This document shows, in pieces, positions 61,040-64,000 of a stretch of 64,000 nucleotides of DNA; the first letter of the stretch is position 1, and each line of letters opens with the position of its first letter. The translations under genes and the position numbers were made by a program. Below the pieces are notes generated by a model. The model was given only the letters and a program-made list of their open reading frames with translations, was not told the DNA's origin and did not search any database. This DNA is from JAJDFU01 sp964641965 (lineage in GTDB: Bacteria > Bacteroidota > Bacteroidia > Chitinophagales > Saprospiraceae), in assembly GCA_964641965.1 (NCBI GenBank), contig CAZXLD010000007.1:1-64000 (forward strand). Direction: 5' to 3'.

Positions 61040-62122
61040 TTACTCCACCACCGCCGGCAACACATATCGCTCCATAATTTCATCCACCTGCCGGTGCATG
61101 TATCGCCGGCCGTAAGCGCTGGCCGTGACCACCACTACCAATTCTTGTTCTTTAAAAACGAAGATCTTATTCCCTCCATTACCAGTGCAATATTCGGTGG
61201 GATAAGATTGTCCATCGACTACATAATCCTTGATCCACCAGAGGAAGCCATACCTGTTGGGCGGAAATTTGGTTTCGATATGGGCCGTATGACTGGCTTT
61301 CACCCAAGACTCGGGCAGCACTTGACTCCCTTTCCAGTTGCCGTTTTGCAAATACAACTGACCAAATTTGGCAAAGCCGATTGGCGTTAACCGAATACCT
61401 CCTGCTGTATTGGGTACCTGCTGGGGCGTGTACGGCCAAAAGTAGCGGTCAATTCCAATGGGCTGAAACAACTTTTGATCCGCGTATTCCTCTAAACCAC
61501 CGGGAACCGTTTTATCCAGGATATCTCCCAGAATGACTACCCCAGCTGTGAAATAGTTCCATTCCATACCTGCGGCACGGGTGGTATCGATTGGTAGGTT
61601 TAGCGTCCATTCAACCCAATTTTCCTGGGGATACATATTTTCTTCGTTTCCGGGCGAGTCATAATCATTGTCATTCCCGTCAAAGTTGCTACTCATTGTC
61701 AATAAGTGGCGAAGCGTGATCCTTTCCTTCAAGGGATGATTGTTCTGGTAAGCCTTCAGGTCATAAAACTCAGCTATGGATTGATCCACCGATCGGATAT
61801 GACCTTCGTCCAAGGCAATTCCCAACACCGCTGAAGCAAAGGTCTTCCCTACTGAGCGTACATCATGCACCTGCCTTCGTTTGGTGCCATTGTAATATTC
61901 CTCCATCAAAAGCTCTCCCTGCTTGAGCACCACAATACTATTGAGCCGTTTGTAGACATTTGCCTCGATGGAATCACGCAATTGATGGATTAGCTCCTTA
62001 TCATAGGCATTCTTGGATACCGGCAACCCTTCTACCCAACCAGGCTGTGCCTGGCTACAACCTGAAAATAGAATTACCCCGGCTATACATAGCAACTGGA
62101 CTTTAGACAAAAAAGGAGACAT
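61040..62122 (-). CDS. Lipoprotein serine hydrolase, beta-lactamase family
   Basis: A 360-residue exported serine hydrolase. The signal (LLCIAGVILFSGC) ends in a lipobox Cys. The nucleophile is in the S-x-x-K motif SVGKTFAS, the Y-x-N position is WNYFTAG, and HRLTP-like spacing is seen before the GFLWWIKDYV region. It is a class C-like penicillin-binding-protein or esterase homologue. The RidA gene ends 4 bp upstream on the same strand, so the two are probably one unit. Confidence 0.86.
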   Translation of the reverse strand: MSPFLSKVQLLCIAGVILFSGCSQAQPGWVEGLPVSKNAYDKELIHQLRDSIEANVYKRLNSIVVLKQGELLMEEYYNGTKRRQVHDVRSVGKTFASAVLGIALDEGHIRSVDQSIAEFYDLKAYQNNHPLKERITLRHLLTMSSNFDGNDNDYDSPGNEENMYPQENWVEWTLNLPIDTTRAAGMEWNYFTAGVVILGDILDKTVPGGLEEYADQKLFQPIGIDRYFWPYTPQQVPNTAGGIRLTPIGFAKFGQLYLQNGNWKGSQVLPESWVKASHTAHIETKFPPNRYGFLWWIKDYVVDGQSYPTEYCTGNGGNKIFVFKEQELVVVVTASAYGRRYMHRQVDEIMERYVLPAVVE

Positions 62123-62126
62123 CTAT

Positions 62127-62603
62127 TTAGTCATTATCAGATTCCACTACAGCGACAGCTTCAATCTCGATTAGCCACTCGGTTCGAGCCAAAGACTGTA
62201 CTCCTACCAAGGTACTGGCCGGCATATCTTCATTTCCCATGATTTCTTTCCGAATCAAGCGAAAGGTATCCAGAAAAGAGGGGCGGTAATCCACGATATA
62301 CGTATTCATCTTAATGATATCGTCATAGGTAGCTCCTCCAGCTTCCAACTGCAGGCGCAAATTCTCCAGGGCCGACCGCATCTGGGTAGTTAAATCCTCC
62401 CCTTCTCCAATCTGCCCGGACACATACAACGTTTTCGCATGTTCTGTTTGAACCCCAACCACCTGCGAATAGCCGCTTGCCGGATTAATATAGGTTTTTC
62501 GAATCCCATCCGAATCCTCCTGGGTACAGCCTACCGATAACAGGAAAAGCCCCAGACAAGCAATTGTCCAATAATACTTGCAGACATTGTAGTAATCCAT
62601 CAT
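62127..62603 (-). CDS. RidA-family lipoprotein
   Basis: A 158-residue Rid-family (YjgF/YER057c) protein exported as a lipoprotein: the signal CLGLFLLSVGC ends in Cys. The Rid core shows LYVSGQIGEGEDLTTQMRSALENL, DIIKMNTYIVDY and EIEAVAVVE. Cytosolic RidA deaminates enamine or imine intermediates using an Arg, but that Arg is not obvious here (TLVGVQSLARTEWLIEI), so the role is open. An exported copy is unusual. The beta-lactamase-type gene follows 4 bp later. Confidence 0.82.
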   Translation of the reverse strand: MMDYYNVCKYYWTIACLGLFLLSVGCTQEDSDGIRKTYINPASGYSQVVGVQTEHAKTLYVSGQIGEGEDLTTQMRSALENLRLQLEAGGATYDDIIKMNTYIVDYRPSFLDTFRLIRKEIMGNEDMPASTLVGVQSLARTEWLIEIEAVAVVESDND

Positions 62604-62618
62604 GCTAACATTACAGCT

Positions 62619-64000
62619 TTAATATTCAAACTCTACCTGCTCCATCGGGTACCCAAAGAGGTATTTGTCTTTGATTAGTTGCGCTACTTTATTTGGCACC
62701 ATAGGCTCCCAACCTTTCTCACCGGATTGGATCATTCGAAATACCTCTTTACTAAAAATATGTAGATGCTCCGTATCCGGATTGGCTACATCCACAATAT
62801 GTTTAGCATCCACCAAGTGTTGGTAAATGAATTTTACCCCTTCCGGAACGGGTAAATTCTGCGTATTCATCAGCTCTCCGCTGCCCTCCTGGAGCGCCGG
62901 GTAGGCATAAAACCGAACGCCTTTGGTAAATAGACGGCCAAATGCTTCCAGCAGACTACCATCCTGGTTTCCATAATACCGCTGGCTGATCAAATCCAGC
63001 AGCTCTCGCACACCGATCACGATCCCGATCAAGGGTACCTTTTGTTCGTAGAAGTAGCGATTTAACCCTTCGTGATCCTCCAGAGAGCTGATCATGACCG
63101 TTTGCCCTAAGGTATTAAGCAACGTTACCCGGTCTAAAAAGTCTTGGTCGTCAATGGAGCCGCCCGTTCCCAGGTTACCAATCGTAATTTCAGTAAGGAG
63201 ATAAGTCTTGCGCGCGTCCACCTCGGATTCTTCTCGAAACTGCTCGAAACCGGAGCGGATCATATCCATATTCACCAGTGTAGCAGGCCGGAAACTACCA
63301 CGCACCACCATCACAGATTTTCGATATAAGAATTCGGAGGGATGCAGCCCCTTGCCGTCCGGACCAAACATAGCCACTCTGCTTAGGCCAAACTGCACTA
63401 GTTTGAGGGACAGTAGGCGATTATCCACCTCGGTGAAATCAGGCCCGGTCAGGTGAATCATGTCGATCTGGATCCGGTCGCTCAAACTATCCATGAGGGA
63501 TTTGACCATTTCCATGGGGTCTTCATGGTAGTGATAGCATGCGTAGATCATGTTTACCCCCAAAATACCGATTGCTTGGGCCTGCAACTGGCTATCATTG
63601 TCAAACATGCGCACATGCAACACCAACTCGTTGGGCTCTTTATCCGGGTGCAACTGGAAGCGCAGTCCCAGCCATCCATTGCCCCGAATCGTACGTTGAT
63701 AGTTGATGGCTGCGATGGTATCGGCAAACACGAAAAAATTGGTCCCGGGCCGCTCCTGCTGAAGCCGCGATTGCATGAGGTCGTATTCGTGGTCCAACAT
63801 TTTGTAGAGGCGGGATTCACAAACGTATCTGCCTTTGGCCTCCGGTCCGTAGATCTTGTCCGAAAAGATCTTGTCGTAAGCCGACATGGTTTTGGCAATC
63901 GTACCGGCTGCAGCACCCACTTGAAAAAAATAACGGGCCACTTCTTGTCCAGCGCCGATCTCGGCAAAGGTACCGTAGATGGATTCATCCAGATTGATTT
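62619..64000 (-). CDS. Conserved protein of unknown function, cut by the window edge
   Basis: The ORF continues beyond the window: upstream of the GTG at 63941 the frame stays open to 64000 with INLDESIYGTFAEIGAGQEV, a coding-like sequence, so the real start lies outside. Features include AAGTIAKTMSAYDKIFSDK, RFQLHPDKEPNELVLHVR, FGRLFTKGVRFYAYPA and a C-terminal DKYLFGYPMEQVEFEY. Homologues are widespread in Bacteroidota and often mis-annotated (as an NMN adenylyltransferase or as a TonB receptor) without support. No signal peptide or known catalytic motif is visible. The RidA gene follows 15 bp downstream. Confidence 0.75.
   Translation of the reverse strand, partial: INLDESIYGTFAEIGAGQEVARYFFQVGAAAGTIAKTMSAYDKIFSDKIYGPEAKGRYVCESRLYKMLDHEYDLMQSRLQQERPGTNFFVFADTIAAINYQRTIRGNGWLGLRFQLHPDKEPNELVLHVRMFDNDSQLQAQAIGILGVNMIYACYHYHEDPMEMVKSLMDSLSDRIQIDMIHLTGPDFTEVDNRLLSLKLVQFGLSRVAMFGPDGKGLHPSEFLYRKSVMVVRGSFRPATLVNMDMIRSGFEQFREESEVDARKTYLLTEITIGNLGTGGSIDDQDFLDRVTLLNTLGQTVMISSLEDHEGLNRYFYEQKVPLIGIVIGVRELLDLISQRYYGNQDGSLLEAFGRLFTKGVRFYAYPALQEGSGELMNTQNLPVPEGVKFIYQHLVDAKHIVDVANPDTEHLHIFSKEVFRMIQSGEKGWEPMVPNKVAQLIKDKYLFGYPMEQVEFEY

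Overview
The window looks like chromosomal DNA of a free-living member of the Bacteroidota, possibly of the Saprospiria/Lewinella type (the finer placement is a guess). Support: several TAnnTTTG -7 promoter boxes, many exported proteins with short lipoprotein or Sec signals, carboxypeptidase-regulatory-like beta domains, a tricorn-type S41 protease, a dodecin, TspO and DUF2892 proteins, weak Shine-Dalgarno signals and several TTG starts. No rRNA, intact tRNA, CRISPR array, transposase or phage gene was seen.

Layout. 0.1-6.5 kb: exported Asp-box protein, a frameshifted glycosylasparaginase, a sulfotransferase, DUF1080, CIA30, Dabb and NTF2-like proteins. 6.6-14.3 kb: an AraC regulator with two DNA-binding domains, an adenylate cyclase-TPR sensor, a CocE-type hydrolase and a GNAT-nitrilase fusion. 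14.6-29.0 kb: an amino-acid region in three transcription units. The first (+) is GNAT, Na+ symporter, M20 amidohydrolase and ornithine/alanine-racemase-family enzyme. The second (-) is ATP-grasp ligase, a 665-aa protein with a papain-like Cys/His/Asn pattern, and an alanine-racemase-like enzyme. The third (+) is argB-argD-argC-argJ, then a nitroreductase. 29-36 kb: MBL hydrolase, EthD protein, SDR-Rieske pair, P-loop kinase, DUF2892 and a Crp/Fnr regulator. 36.6-49.7 kb: Gfo/Idh/MocA oxidoreductase, thioesterase, TspO, dodecin, tricorn protease, GCS2-CBS ligase with an aspartoacylase-like hydrolase, a serine hydrolase, a TetR regulator and a lipoprotein. 49.9-59.2 kb: M14 and M20 peptidases, then gluconate permease, a gluconokinase/6-phosphogluconate dehydrogenase fusion, a small coupled protein and a second Gfo/Idh/MocA enzyme. 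59.4-64 kb: mazEF, a tRNA-like 3' fragment, YqhA, a serine hydrolase, a RidA lipoprotein and a conserved protein cut by the window edge.

The most promising candidate for an undescribed system is 14.6-28.2 kb. A compact route from glutamate to ornithine (argBDCJ without argF/G/H) lies beside an ornithine-racemase-family enzyme, a diverged alanine-racemase paralogue, an ATP-grasp carboxylate-amine ligase, a papain-like protein of unknown family, an amidohydrolase and a Na+ symporter. I infer a pathway that makes, modifies and recycles a D-ornithine- or other D-amino-acid-containing amide or peptide. The enzyme families are recognised from sequence; the pathway is a hypothesis. Non-coding points of note are a ~170-bp repeat present twice in inverted orientation 26 kb apart, a MITE-like palindromic element, likely TetR and MazE operators, and a CCA-ended tRNA-like minihelix.
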